From: Eubacterium sp.
GTDB taxonomy: Bacteria; Bacillota; Clostridia; Oscillospirales; Acutalibacteraceae
Length of the DNA: 64,000 nt
Reading direction: 5' to 3'
Assembly (NCBI GenBank): GCA_017450645.1
Contig: JAFSTE010000021.1
Coordinates: forward strand, 62,001-126,000
Positions 18,808 to 27,292 of this stretch are shown one piece after another. Made by a program: the position numbers and the translations under genes. Every line of letters starts with the position of its first letter. Position 1 is the stretch's first letter. The notes below the pieces were generated by a model that searched no databases, was not told the origin of the DNA, and was given only the letters and a program-made list of their open reading frames with translations.

Positions 18808-19022
18808 AGCACCTCTACCCCGCGAATATAAACGCCCTCATTTTCAATAATATCAAGCGCTCTGTCTATATCATACGCGCTGACAACAACAGCATAGCCG
18901 CAGCCGTCGCCTTTTGACGGGTTTTTAAGTCTTGTAATATCGGATTTAATACCTCTGTATTTTAACGCCGCTCTTGCTCTTTGAGCATTAGTAATAGTAC
19001 CTACTTTAACAGTATAAAACAA
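18804..19022 (-). CDS. DUF3343 small protein, putative sulfur/selenium carrier
   Basis: 72 residues with the DUF3343 layout: an opening strand YTVKVGTITNAQRARAALK, a central SKGDGCGYAVVV holding a single candidate carrier cysteine (about residue 41), and a closing helix DIDRALDIIENEGV. The family is often beside cysteine desulfurases and has been proposed as a sulfur/selenium carrier; a direct role is not proven. The start codon is TTG, embedded in a run of Ts, with GAGGTGA 6-7 nt upstream inside the arm of an 11-bp hairpin, so initiation may depend on that hairpin opening. No ATG fits the frame. Confidence 0.72.
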   Translation of the reverse strand: MFYTVKVGTITNAQRARAALKYRGIKSDITRLKNPSKGDGCGYAVVVSAYDIDRALDIIENEGVYIRGVEVL

Positions 19023-19024
19023 AA

Positions 19025-19071
19025 AATCACCTCACATATCATAGTACATTCTATGAATAAGTGAGGTGATT
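19025..19071 (-). promoter_or_regulatory. Terminator-like hairpin that contains the ribosome site of the DUF3343 gene
   Basis: 11-bp perfect stem (AATCACCTCAC with GTGAGGTGATT) around a 25-nt loop that itself has a 5-bp inner stem (CATAG/CTATG). In the minus-strand transcript it follows the DUF308 stop by 15 bases and is followed by TTTTGTTTT, so it can end transcription. The 3' arm is also the GAGGTGA ribosome site of the DUF3343 gene, and that gene's TTG start lies within the U-tract. One element thus appears to serve as terminator and translation gate. Confidence 0.6.
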
Positions 19072-19086
19072 AGTTATATATTAGTT

Positions 19087-19725
19087 TTATTCTTCTACGC
19101 TGATATCAATCTGAGGAGGTTCAACTTCCTCGATATCGGACTCCTCAACAATAGTTGCGGTAGTGTCAACATCTCTGGCAGTATCAACAGCATCCTTGAT
19201 TTTGCCTGCAATCTGCTTAACCTGAATATATGTGAGTATATCCATTACTGCGTAAACAATCAGTGCAACGCCGATAAAGCGTACAAGCGCTTCGGAAAAG
19301 TCAGCCGAATGCGTAAGCGCTACAATGCCAAGCACTGTTGTTGCAACCGACAAAAACAGCGACGCCCAACCGAATATAAGGCTTGATGCAATAATTTTGA
19401 TTGATGTAAAGAAATTGAACAAGCCAGCAGTCAGTATGAACAGTCCGAGCAGTATAATCATAAACGAAATTATAGCCTTATACTGCGTGCAGACGATTAC
19501 GCCGAGAATGATAGCAAGTATGCCGAGCACAAGCGTAAACGCCGAAAATCTGTCTATCAGGTAATTAATTACGGCAGCTACGCCAATGCATATCATAGCT
19601 ATTCCGAGGAACAGGCAAAGATATGTCATAACCTGTGCGGGAAACGCAATAAATATAATGCCGAGAATAAGTGAAAGACCAATTGTTGCCAGTGATACTT
19701 TCTTAATACCCTGAATTATTTTCAT
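19087..19725 (-). CDS. DUF308 (HdeD-like) membrane protein
   Basis: 212 residues. Six hydrophobic segments in the first 165 residues, alternating with short loops, in the DUF308/HdeD pattern (TIGLSLILGIIFIAFPAQVM then LGIAMICIGVAAVINYLI). HdeD is linked to acid resistance in enterobacteria, but members in Clostridia have no assigned role. The acidic C-terminal tail (about residues 170-212, ending EVEPPQIDISVEE) is cytoplasmic or external and unlike HdeD. The start at 19725 has GAGGAG upstream and lies 4 bases after the EF-G-like gene stops, so the two are co-transcribed. An in-frame start 30 bases upstream would overlap that gene. Confidence 0.72.
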   Translation of the reverse strand: MKIIQGIKKVSLATIGLSLILGIIFIAFPAQVMTYLCLFLGIAMICIGVAAVINYLIDRFSAFTLVLGILAIILGVIVCTQYKAIISFMIILLGLFILTAGLFNFFTSIKIIASSLIFGWASLFLSVATTVLGIVALTHSADFSEALVRFIGVALIVYAVMDILTYIQVKQIAGKIKDAVDTARDVDTTATIVEESDIEEVEPPQIDISVEE

Positions 19726-19729
19726 AGTA

Positions 19730-21772
19730 TTACTCCTCGTTAGCAGCTTCCTCAATTACCTTCTGGGTGATATGCTCAGGACATCTCTCGTATCTTGCAA
19801 ACTCGGTTGTAAACGAGCCTCTGCCCTGTGTAATCTGGCGCATAGAGGTTGAGAATGTGGTCATCTCTGCCTGCGGCACCTCAGCGATAATTTCCTGCAT
19901 ACCGTCGCCCGTCGGGTTCATACCGAGTACACGACCGCGTCTCTTATTAATATCGCCGATAATATCGCCCATAGCCTCGTCGTTACAGATAGCGTTAAGA
20001 GTAACGATAGGTTCAAGGAGAACGGGACCTGCCTGCGGAATACCGTTTTTAAATGCAAGTGAAGCAGCCATCTTAAAGCTCATTTCGCTCGAATCTACGG
20101 GGTGGTAAGAGCCGTCGAAAAGTGTAGCCTTAACACCAACCATCGGATAGCCTGCAAGAACGCCCTTTTCCATAGACTCGCGAAGTCCCTTTTCAACTGC
20201 GGGGAAGAAGTTCTTAGGTACGGAGCCGCCGACGATTCTCTCGTCGAATACAAGCTCGTCGCTGTCACAAGGCTCGAACTCGATAAATACATCACCGAAC
20301 TGACCGTGACCGCCCGACTGCTTCTTATGTCTGCCCTGGGTAGAAACCTTTTTAGAAATAGTTTCTCTGTAAGCAACCTTAGGCTGAATAAGATTAGCGG
20401 AAACCTTATACTTATCCTTCATCTTGCTGAGTGCAACATCAAGCTGCTGCTCGCCGAGACCTGAAATAATAGTCTGATGTGTTTCTGTATTATTTACAAA
20501 TGTGATTGACGGGTCTTCCTCAATCATTCTGTTAACTGCGTTAGCAATCTTTTCCTCGTCGCCCTTCTTCTCGGGAACGATAGCCATCGAGTAAGAAGCG
20601 TAAGGAATAGTAACCTTATCAAGAGTAACTACATTACCCTGAGCGCACATAGTGTCGCCGGTCTTAAATGTCGAGAGCTTGGCAATAGCGCAGATGTCGC
20701 CAGCAGCGCATTCCTTAACATCGCTCTGCTTAGCGCCGAGCATATTAACGAGCTTGCCGACTCTTTCTTCGTCGCCCGTTCTTGAGTTAACGACGGTGAT
20801 ACCCTGAGTGAGTGTACCGCGGATAACCTTAAAGAAGTTGAGCTTACCGATAAACGGGTCAGCTACAGTCTTAAAGCAGATTGCTGCAAGAGCGCCCGAA
20901 GCGTCAACAGTAACCTCTACAGGCTCGTCGTTAGAGTCAGTAGCGTACTCAGCCTTAGGTGCGGGAGCGCAGTCCTTAACGAAGTTGAGAAGCTGGTCAA
21001 CAGCTTCGCCCGTGCCGCCTGATACAGCAAATACGGGAACTATAGAGCCGTCAGCGATACCGATAGTAAGACCCTTAATCTTATCCTCGGTAGTAAGAGG
21101 CTCGCCCTCAAAATACTTCTCCATAAGCTCGTCGTCAGCACCTGCAACAGCCTCGTTAAACACTTCCTTAATAGCGTCAAAACGACCCTCGTCGTCGTGA
21201 GCTGCTGAGGTTTCGGAAGCTTTAATTCCGTTATATGAATAAGTCTTATCATCTATCATATTATAGTAACCGGCAACCTTACCGCCGCTTACTACGGGAA
21301 CTACTACGGGACACATAGATGTACCGAACTTAGCTACAAGACCGTTAAACGCCTTATAGAAGTCAGCTCTTTCGTCGTCCATCTTAGTAGTAACAATAAT
21401 TCTTGCCATACCCTTCTTGCCTGCGTTTTTAAATGCTTTTTCAGCACCTGCAGCAAGACCTGAGCGTGCGGATACAACAACTACAGCTGTCTCAGCAGCA
21501 CGAAGACCCTCGCTCGGACCCATAGCAAAGTCGAAAAGACCGGGAGTGTCAACAACATTAATCTTAGCGTCCTGATAGTTAAACTGAAGAACTGCGGAAG
21601 AAATACTGATACCTCTCTTTTTCTCCTCAGCGTCGCTATCGGACACTGTATTGCCGTCGGCGGTTTTACCCATTCTTTCGGTAACGCCCGCAATATTAAG
21701 CATAGCCTCGCAAAGCGAAGTCTTACCCTTACCGGCGTGACCTACTATCGCAATATTTTTAACTTTACTCAT
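19730..21772 (-). CDS. EF-G-like translational GTPase (non-canonical paralogue)
   Basis: 680 residues with the five EF-G domains: P-loop GHAGKGKTSL at about residues 11-20, switch region KKRGISISSA, DTPG at about 76-79, a domain IV segment KKQSGGHGQFGDVFIEFEP, and a C-terminal domain ending in RGSFTTEFARYE. Two G-motifs differ from housekeeping EF-G: the switch has RGISIS where EF-G has RGITIT, and the guanine-specificity motif reads TTKMD instead of NKMD. These mark the EF-G-like (FusA2-type) branch, whose role is not translocation in all cases. It is not beside str-operon ribosomal protein genes. Own promoter at 21803-21831, TTGGAGG ribosome site. Confidence 0.88.
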   Translation of the reverse strand: MSKVKNIAIVGHAGKGKTSLCEAMLNIAGVTERMGKTADGNTVSDSDAEEKKRGISISSAVLQFNYQDAKINVVDTPGLFDFAMGPSEGLRAAETAVVVVSARSGLAAGAEKAFKNAGKKGMARIIVTTKMDDERADFYKAFNGLVAKFGTSMCPVVVPVVSGGKVAGYYNMIDDKTYSYNGIKASETSAAHDDEGRFDAIKEVFNEAVAGADDELMEKYFEGEPLTTEDKIKGLTIGIADGSIVPVFAVSGGTGEAVDQLLNFVKDCAPAPKAEYATDSNDEPVEVTVDASGALAAICFKTVADPFIGKLNFFKVIRGTLTQGITVVNSRTGDEERVGKLVNMLGAKQSDVKECAAGDICAIAKLSTFKTGDTMCAQGNVVTLDKVTIPYASYSMAIVPEKKGDEEKIANAVNRMIEEDPSITFVNNTETHQTIISGLGEQQLDVALSKMKDKYKVSANLIQPKVAYRETISKKVSTQGRHKKQSGGHGQFGDVFIEFEPCDSDELVFDERIVGGSVPKNFFPAVEKGLRESMEKGVLAGYPMVGVKATLFDGSYHPVDSSEMSFKMAASLAFKNGIPQAGPVLLEPIVTLNAICNDEAMGDIIGDINKRRGRVLGMNPTGDGMQEIIAEVPQAEMTTFSTSMRQITQGRGSFTTEFARYERCPEHITQKVIEEAANEE

Positions 21773-21802
21773 AAATTTTCCTCCAAAAAATCATTTGTAT
21801 AA

Positions 21803-21831
21803 ATTGTACAACAAACTTGCAATTATGTCAA
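21803..21831 (-). promoter_or_regulatory. Sigma-A type promoter of the EF-G-like gene
   Basis: TTGACA (21826-21831), 17-bp spacer, TACAAT (21803-21808) on the minus strand, about 30 bases before the ATG. Confidence 0.82.
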
Positions 21832-21954
21832 CAGATTATAATCAATTTTAACACAACATACAAAATTACAGCTCGCTATTAGTTATAATTACTAATAATT
21901 ATGTTATTACTATATTAAAAATAATAATTTAACTAAATTGTAATCTATATTCGC
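21832..21954. other. AT-rich divergent intergenic core with small inverted repeats
   Basis: No coding frame. It contains ATTAGT-TATAATT-ACTAAT (21878-21896), an inverted repeat that could be an operator for either divergent promoter, and long A/T tracts that could act as UP elements. No match to a regulator site that I know, including Rex-type TTGTTAA...TTAACAA. Confidence 0.35.
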
Positions 21955-21983
21955 TTGCAAAAGCGAGCATAATTAAGTATTAT
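21955..21983 (+). promoter_or_regulatory. Probable promoter of the iron-sulfur flavoprotein operon
   Basis: TTGCAA (21955-21960), 17-bp spacer, TATTAT (21978-21983) before AAGGAGG and the ATG at 22015. The -35 box overlaps a short TCGCTT-GCAA-AAGCGA hairpin, a candidate repressor site. A second -10-like TACAAT lies further downstream, so the exact start is uncertain. Confidence 0.5.
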
Positions 21984-22014
21984 ATTATTATACAATAATT
22001 AAGGAGGAAATACT

Positions 22015-22494
22015 ATGGTAAACACTAATGTTGATTTATCGCTTCTCGACGGAGTATTAGATAAATATGCTGATGTTCAGGGCAGCTTAATTACTATCCT
22101 GCAGCACACTCAGGATATTTACGGCTACCTGCCAAAAGAAGCAATAGAACTTATCAGCGACAAAACAGGTATTGCCGCAAGCGAGATTATGGGCGTAGGC
22201 ACATTTTACACCCAGTTTCGCTTTGAGCCCGTCGGCAAGTATTTAATTATGCTTTGTCAGGGTACGGCGTGCCATGTTAACTCAAGCGAGCTGATTTTAC
22301 AGACGATTAAGGAGGAGCTCGGTATAGACGATGGTCAGACTACCGAGGACGGTCTGTTCTCGCTAAAATGTGTTGCGTGTCTCGGCTGCTGCTCACTCTC
22401 GCCCGTTATGATGATTAACGAGGACACCTACGGCAGCCTTACTCCCGATAAGACGATTAAAATACTTAACGAATTAAGGGAGGCGGCACAATGA
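22015..22494 (+). CDS. NuoE-like [2Fe-2S] subunit of a bifurcating-type oxidoreductase
   Basis: 159-residue thioredoxin-like ferredoxin subunit related to NuoE and HndA. Cluster ligands are complete: CQGTAC near residue 82 (C-x4-C) and CVACLGCC near 121-128, giving the C-x3-C pair. The family's N-terminal helical part (ITILQHTQDIYGYLPKEAIELIS) is present. It starts the operon with a strong AAGGAGG site and overlaps the next gene by 4 bases (ATGA). It would relay electrons between the NuoF-like flavin subunit and other clusters of the complex. Confidence 0.9.
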   Translation: MVNTNVDLSLLDGVLDKYADVQGSLITILQHTQDIYGYLPKEAIELISDKTGIAASEIMGVGTFYTQFRFEPVGKYLIMLCQGTACHVNSSELILQTIKEELGIDDGQTTEDGLFSLKCVACLGCCSLSPVMMINEDTYGSLTPDKTIKILNELREAAQ

Positions 22495-24233
22495 GAATAG
22501 TTATTGGTCAGGGCTCCTGCGGTATCGCGGCAGGCGCTGAAAAGGTAAAGAAAGCGCTCGAAAACGAGAATATCAGCGCCGAGATTTCCATAACCGGTTG
22601 TATCGGTATGTGCTATCTTGAGCCGATAGTTGACATATACAGCGACAGCGGCGAGCTTACAAGACTTGTTCAGGTTGCTGAAAGCGACGCTGCTAATATT
22701 GCTGACTTTATTAACAGCGGCGACAAGGAAGCAGTTAAGAAGCTTATCGTAACCGACGAGGATAACGAGTTCCTCGAAAAGCAGACGAGAATTGCACTCA
22801 GGAATTGCGGCATTATTAACCCTGAGGAGATTGACGCATATCTTGCTGCCGACGGATACACTGCTCTTAAGAAGGTAGTAACCTCTATGTCGCAGGACGA
22901 TGTAATCGAGATAATAAAGACCTCGGGTCTTGCGGGACGCGGCGGCGCGGGCTTCCCCACCTGGTTTAAATGGAATGCCGCTAAACAGAGCGAGGGCGAC
23001 GAAAAGTATCTTATCTGTAACGCCGACGAGGGCGACCCGGGTGCGTTTATGGACAGGGCTGTTATTGAGTCCGACCCGCATAATCTTATTGAGGGTATGC
23101 TCATAGGCGCATACGCAATCGGTGCTAAGCGTGCTGTAGTTTATGTTCGTGCCGAATACCCTCTCGCTATTAAAAGACTTAACAGAGCTATCGAGCAGGC
23201 TACCGAAAAAGGTATTATAGGTAATAATATTTTCGGCACTGACTTTAGCTGCGACTTTACAATTAAAGCCGGCGCTGGCGCGTTTGTTTGCGGCGAGGAA
23301 ACCGCACTTATCGAAAGCCTCGAGGGACATAGGGGTATGCCAAGACTTAAGCCCCCGTTCCCTGCTCAGTCGGGCTTCTGGCGCAAGCCGTCTAACATCA
23401 ACAATGTAGAAACCTTTGCTAATGTATCGTGGATTATTAATAACGGCGGTGAAGCTTTTGCGGCTATGGGCACAGAGGGCTCTAAGGGTACAAAGGTATT
23501 TGCCGTAACGGGTAAGGTTAAGCGCAGCGGACTTGTTGAAATACCTATGGGTAAGACGCTTCGTGATGTTATTTTCGACATCGGCGGCGGTATGAAAACT
23601 GACAAGCCGTTTAAGGCTGTACAAATGGGCGGCCCGTCGGGCGGATGTATCCCCGCAGACCTTATTGATACAGTTATCGACTATAAGGCACTCGGTGCAA
23701 CGGGCGCTATTATGGGCTCGGGCGGTATGGTAGTTATGGACGAGAGCACCTGTATGGTAGGTATGGCTAAGTTCTTCCTCGACTTTACCGCTAAGGAGAG
23801 CTGCGGTAAGTGTATTCACTGCCGTATCGGCACTAAGCGTATGCTCGAAATGTTAGAGCGTATCACTAAGGGCGAAGGCAAAGAGGGCGATATAGAGCTT
23901 CTTGAAGAGCTTTGCTACTCAATTAAAGACGGTGCGCTCTGCGGTCTCGGTCAGACTGCGCCAAACCCTGTGCTTACTACTATTAAGTATTTCAGAAACG
24001 AGTATGAAGCTCATATTAAAAAGCAGAAATGTCCTGCAGGCGAATGTGTTGAGCTTATTCAGTACACCATTTTCGCCGACAAGTGCAAGGGCTGTACACT
24101 CTGTGCAAGAAACTGCCCCGTTGACGCTATCAGCGGCGAAGTTAAAAAGCCGCACAGTATAGATTACGACAAGTGCATCAAGTGCGGTAAGTGTTATTCA
24201 TCCTGCAAATTCGGTGCAGTTGTTAAGGCATAA
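22491..24233 (+). CDS. NuoF-like NADH-binding FMN subunit with extra Fe-S domains
   Basis: 580 residues, HydB/HndC type. Residues 1-100: thioredoxin-like [2Fe-2S] domain (GQGSCGIAAGA, then GCIGMC). Middle: NADH and FMN core with GRGGAGFPTWFKW near residue 146 and CNADEGDPGAF, then VCGEETALIESLEG. Next the N3-type [4Fe-4S] site ESCGKCIHCRIG. C-terminus: two ferredoxin [4Fe-4S] motifs, CKGCTLCARNC and CIKCGKCYSSC. All ligand groups look intact. Such architecture is used in electron-bifurcating hydrogenases, formate dehydrogenases and the Stn transhydrogenase; with a GltD-like third gene and no hydrogenase catalytic gene, the last fits best. Confidence 0.92.
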   Translation: MRIVIGQGSCGIAAGAEKVKKALENENISAEISITGCIGMCYLEPIVDIYSDSGELTRLVQVAESDAANIADFINSGDKEAVKKLIVTDEDNEFLEKQTRIALRNCGIINPEEIDAYLAADGYTALKKVVTSMSQDDVIEIIKTSGLAGRGGAGFPTWFKWNAAKQSEGDEKYLICNADEGDPGAFMDRAVIESDPHNLIEGMLIGAYAIGAKRAVVYVRAEYPLAIKRLNRAIEQATEKGIIGNNIFGTDFSCDFTIKAGAGAFVCGEETALIESLEGHRGMPRLKPPFPAQSGFWRKPSNINNVETFANVSWIINNGGEAFAAMGTEGSKGTKVFAVTGKVKRSGLVEIPMGKTLRDVIFDIGGGMKTDKPFKAVQMGGPSGGCIPADLIDTVIDYKALGATGAIMGSGGMVVMDESTCMVGMAKFFLDFTAKESCGKCIHCRIGTKRMLEMLERITKGEGKEGDIELLEELCYSIKDGALCGLGQTAPNPVLTTIKYFRNEYEAHIKKQKCPAGECVELIQYTIFADKCKGCTLCARNCPVDAISGEVKKPHSIDYDKCIKCGKCYSSCKFGAVVKA

Positions 24234-24247
24234 GGAGGGGTGATATT

Positions 24248-26452
24248 ATGATTAATCTTACAATTAACGGCAAAAATGTCACCGCTCGCGACGGTGCAAC
24301 AATTCTTGAAGCCGCAAGAGAAAACGGCATTTATATTCCTACTCTTTGTTACGACGAAGCTGTCGAGGTTTACGGCGCATGCGGACTTTGTGTTGTTGAG
24401 GCTGAGGGTATCCCGAAGCTTCTGCGCGCATGTTCTGCAAAAGTCAGCGAGGGTATGGTTGTTAATACAGAGAGCGAACGCGTTATTCAGTCGCGTAAGA
24501 TTGCGCTTGAGCTTCTTATGTCGGCGCACGACGGAGACTGCGTTGCGCCCTGCCAGCTTAACTGTCCTGCAAGAACTGACTGTCAGGGATATGTAGGTCT
24601 TATCGCAAACGGCGAGTTCGATGCGGCGCTTAAGCTAATTAAGAACAAGATTTCGCTTCCCGCTTCTATCGGTCGAGTATGTCCTCATCCTTGCGAAAAG
24701 GGCTGCAGACGCGCTAACGTAGACGAGCCTATTAATATTGCACAGCTTAAGGCGTTTGCTGCGGACATCGACCTTAACAGCGAGAGCTATGTACCCGACT
24801 GCAAGGCAGATACGGGCAAAAAGGTTGCTATTATCGGCGGCGGACCTGCAGGTCTTTCGGCTGCGTTTTATCTTCGTCAGCTCGGTCACAGCGTAACTAT
24901 TTACGATATGATGGACAAGATGGGAGGTATGCTGCGCTACGGTATCCCGCAGTACAGACTGCCTAAAGAGGTGCTTGATAAAGAAATCGCTATTATCGAA
25001 AAGACCGGCGTTAAGATGGTTAACGGCAAAAAGCTCGGCGTTGACTTTACAATAAAGAGCCTTAAAGACGAAAACGATGCTGTTATCGTTGCTGTCGGCG
25101 CTTGGAAATCAAGCTCAATGAGAACACCCGGCGAGGAGCTTGAAGGTGTATACGGCGGTATCGACTTCCTTCGCGGAGTTATTCAGGGCAATCCTGTTAA
25201 TATAGGTAAAAAGGTTGCTATCTGCGGCGGCGGTAACACCGCTATGGACGCGTGCAGAACTGCCGTTCGTCTCGGCGCTGAGGAAGTATATGTTGTTTAC
25301 AGGCGTACAAGAGCGGAAATGCCCGCTGACAAGCTCGAAATTGACGAGGCTGAGGAGGAAGGCGTAATCTACAAATTCCTTACTAATCCGCTCTCCTTTA
25401 ACGGCGAGAATGGCAAAGTCAACTCAATCACGCTTCAGATTATGGAGCTCGGCGAGCCCGACGCTTCGGGCAGACGCAGACCTGTACCCGTTGAAGGTAA
25501 GACAGAGGAAATCGCTGTTGACAGCGTAATTATGGCTATCGGTCAGAAGCTTGTGACCGAGGATGTTAAGGAGCTCGAGCTCACCGACAGAGGCAACATT
25601 CTTGCAGACGAGGACACTTTCGGGACGAACATCGACGGCGTATTCGCTATCGGCGACGCTACCAACAAGGGGGCTTCAATCGCTATTGAAGCTATCGGCG
25701 AAGCTGACCGTTGCGTTAAGATTGTTGACGCTTACCTTAACGGAGAGGATTACGAAACACGCGTACCTTATATCAGCAAGCGCGACGAGAGCACTATCGA
25801 TTATTCTGACAGAGAAAAAGCTGACAGACTCACCGCTAAGGTGCTTCCTGCCGATGTAAGAAACAAGAATTTTGACGAGGTTTCACTCGGCTTAACCGAG
25901 GATGAAGCTAAGGCGGAAGCTAACCGTTGTCTTGAGTGCGGATGCCGCGAATACTATAAGTGCAAGCTGCTTAATGTTGCACAGCGTTACGACATCAGCC
26001 CCGAGCGTTTCGCGGGCGAAATGCCGCAGAAATACACGCACGACGAGAACGCGTTTATCGAGCGCAATACCGCTAAGTGCATACTTTGCGGACTTTGTGT
26101 GCGTTCCTGCCGCGAGGTTATGGATATCCACGCAATCGGACTTCTCGGCAGAGGTTTCACAACCGATGTATCCCCTGCTTTCTCGCTTCCGCTTGACAAG
26201 ACAAACTGCACTGACTGCGGACTCTGTGTAAATCTTTGCCCAACAGGTGCGTTAACCGAAAAGGCAAATCTTGATAAGCAGGTACCGCTCAACGAGCAGT
26301 ACTCTTCGGAAACAATCAACATCGACGGTAAGGAAGCTAAGGTGCTTGTATCCCGCTATAACGGAAAGCTGCTCAGGGTAATACCTAATGACGAGCTTTC
26401 ACGAAATGCTAACCTTACACGCGAAGAGCTTTTCAAAAAGGTATCCGAATAA
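24248..26452 (+). CDS. Fusion of NuoG-type Fe-S domain, GltD/NfnB-like flavoprotein and ferredoxin domain
   Basis: 734 residues in three parts. Residues 1-80: [2Fe-2S] ferredoxin fold (CYDEAVEVYGACGLC, then C). About 95-180: cysteine-rich helical part (CVAPCQLNCPARTDC, RVCPHPCEKGC) as in GltD and NfnB. About 195-520: two-dinucleotide core with FAD motif GGGPAGLSAAF, NAD(P) motif GGGNTAMDACRTAVRLG, and FAD end GDATNKGASIAIEAI. C-terminus: CLECGC then CILCGLCVRSC and CTDCGLCVNLC ferredoxin clusters. This adds an NADP(H)/ferredoxin site to the NuoEF pair, matching the Sporomusa-type Nfn transhydrogenase as I recall it. Last operon gene; a hairpin follows the stop. Confidence 0.88.
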   Translation: MINLTINGKNVTARDGATILEAARENGIYIPTLCYDEAVEVYGACGLCVVEAEGIPKLLRACSAKVSEGMVVNTESERVIQSRKIALELLMSAHDGDCVAPCQLNCPARTDCQGYVGLIANGEFDAALKLIKNKISLPASIGRVCPHPCEKGCRRANVDEPINIAQLKAFAADIDLNSESYVPDCKADTGKKVAIIGGGPAGLSAAFYLRQLGHSVTIYDMMDKMGGMLRYGIPQYRLPKEVLDKEIAIIEKTGVKMVNGKKLGVDFTIKSLKDENDAVIVAVGAWKSSSMRTPGEELEGVYGGIDFLRGVIQGNPVNIGKKVAICGGGNTAMDACRTAVRLGAEEVYVVYRRTRAEMPADKLEIDEAEEEGVIYKFLTNPLSFNGENGKVNSITLQIMELGEPDASGRRRPVPVEGKTEEIAVDSVIMAIGQKLVTEDVKELELTDRGNILADEDTFGTNIDGVFAIGDATNKGASIAIEAIGEADRCVKIVDAYLNGEDYETRVPYISKRDESTIDYSDREKADRLTAKVLPADVRNKNFDEVSLGLTEDEAKAEANRCLECGCREYYKCKLLNVAQRYDISPERFAGEMPQKYTHDENAFIERNTAKCILCGLCVRSCREVMDIHAIGLLGRGFTTDVSPAFSLPLDKTNCTDCGLCVNLCPTGALTEKANLDKQVPLNEQYSSETINIDGKEAKVLVSRYNGKLLRVIPNDELSRNANLTREELFKKVSE

Positions 26453-26457
26453 CAAAC

Positions 26458-26477
26458 GCCTCCGCACACGCGGAGGC
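26458..26477 (+). terminator. Intrinsic terminator after the iron-sulfur flavoprotein operon
   Basis: 8-bp GC-rich stem GCCTCCGC / GCGGAGGC with an ACAC loop, 5 bases after the stop, followed by the weak tract TATGTATTATT. Its 3' arm also supplies the only GGAGG near the next gene, 15-16 nt before that ATG. Confidence 0.6.
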
Positions 26478-26491
26478 TATGTATTATTGCT

Positions 26492-27292
26492 ATGAATAAA
26501 AGTCTAATCAACAAGTTAATATTTGTAGTATGCTACCTGTTTTGTATGTTCAGTATGCACTCGGACAAACTCGGGCTGTACTGGGGCAATAACGGAACGC
26601 CGTTTATGTTTTTCAGGTTCTTTCTGATAATCATATTAATGGCAGCTGTTACTTTAATTTGCAGTGACTATCTCGACTTTGTAGAAAAATTCGTTCCGCC
26701 GTCAGCTATTATAATAACGGGACTTATGATATTCGACTACTTTGTAACTCAGTTCAGCGGCGGGCAGTTTTTGTACAGAGTATGGTGGATAGCGTATATA
26801 ATAACTACGCTCATGACTGTGTTTATGACAGTCACACTGCTGAAATACGAGAATTATCAGCGCTTTTATAAACGGTTCTGGCTTTCGTTTACGCCGGTTT
26901 ATCTGTTTTTGCTTTACCTGTGTTTTTTAAGAACGCCGGGCGAATCGCATTCGGTAAATCTGGTTATCGGTCAAGGCTCGTTCTTAATGCTAAAGGCTCT
27001 GATTAACAACATCCATGTAAGCTTTGAAGCGCCATTGATGTTCTTCGGAAACCTGATAGTATTTACTCCCCTGCCGTTCATACTATCGGCAGTTTCAAAG
27101 AAGTTTAACCCCGTAATAATAATGATTATCGGAATAATAATCCCGTATGCAGTCGAGGGGTATCAGTATTTCTTCAACTGCGGGCAGGTAGATATAGACG
27201 ATGTCGTCCTGAACTTCGCAGGCTTTTATTTAGCGTTTATAGTATACGCAGTTATATACAAACGAATACTAAACAAGAAAGACACGGATTAA
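26492..27292 (+). CDS. VanZ-like family membrane protein
   Basis: 266-residue integral membrane protein with about seven hydrophobic helices. The C-terminal half carries the VanZ-like signature: a helix with GNLIVFTPLPFIL, an acidic site EGYQYFFNCGQVDIDDVVLN, then a final helix starting NFAGFYLAF. VanZ-like proteins are membrane proteins of unclear function; VanZ itself raises teicoplanin resistance. The ribosome site is poor (GGAGG of the preceding hairpin, 15 nt away). The gene ends inside a perfect palindrome shared with the convergent RQC-HRDC gene. Confidence 0.8.
   Translation: MNKSLINKLIFVVCYLFCMFSMHSDKLGLYWGNNGTPFMFFRFFLIIILMAAVTLICSDYLDFVEKFVPPSAIIITGLMIFDYFVTQFSGGQFLYRVWWIAYIITTLMTVFMTVTLLKYENYQRFYKRFWLSFTPVYLFLLYLCFLRTPGESHSVNLVIGQGSFLMLKALINNIHVSFEAPLMFFGNLIVFTPLPFILSAVSKKFNPVIIMIIGIIIPYAVEGYQYFFNCGQVDIDDVVLNFAGFYLAFIVYAVIYKRILNKKDTD

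Noticed and set aside
21955..21966. A Rex-type redox operator before the iron-sulfur operon
   Set aside because: The region has inverted repeats but none resembles the TTGTTAA...TTAACAA consensus closely enough.
22428..23819. A 463-residue open frame antisense to the NuoF-like gene
   Set aside because: It is the shadow of a long conserved gene with intact cofactor motifs; the antisense reading has no recognisable motif and no ribosome site of note.
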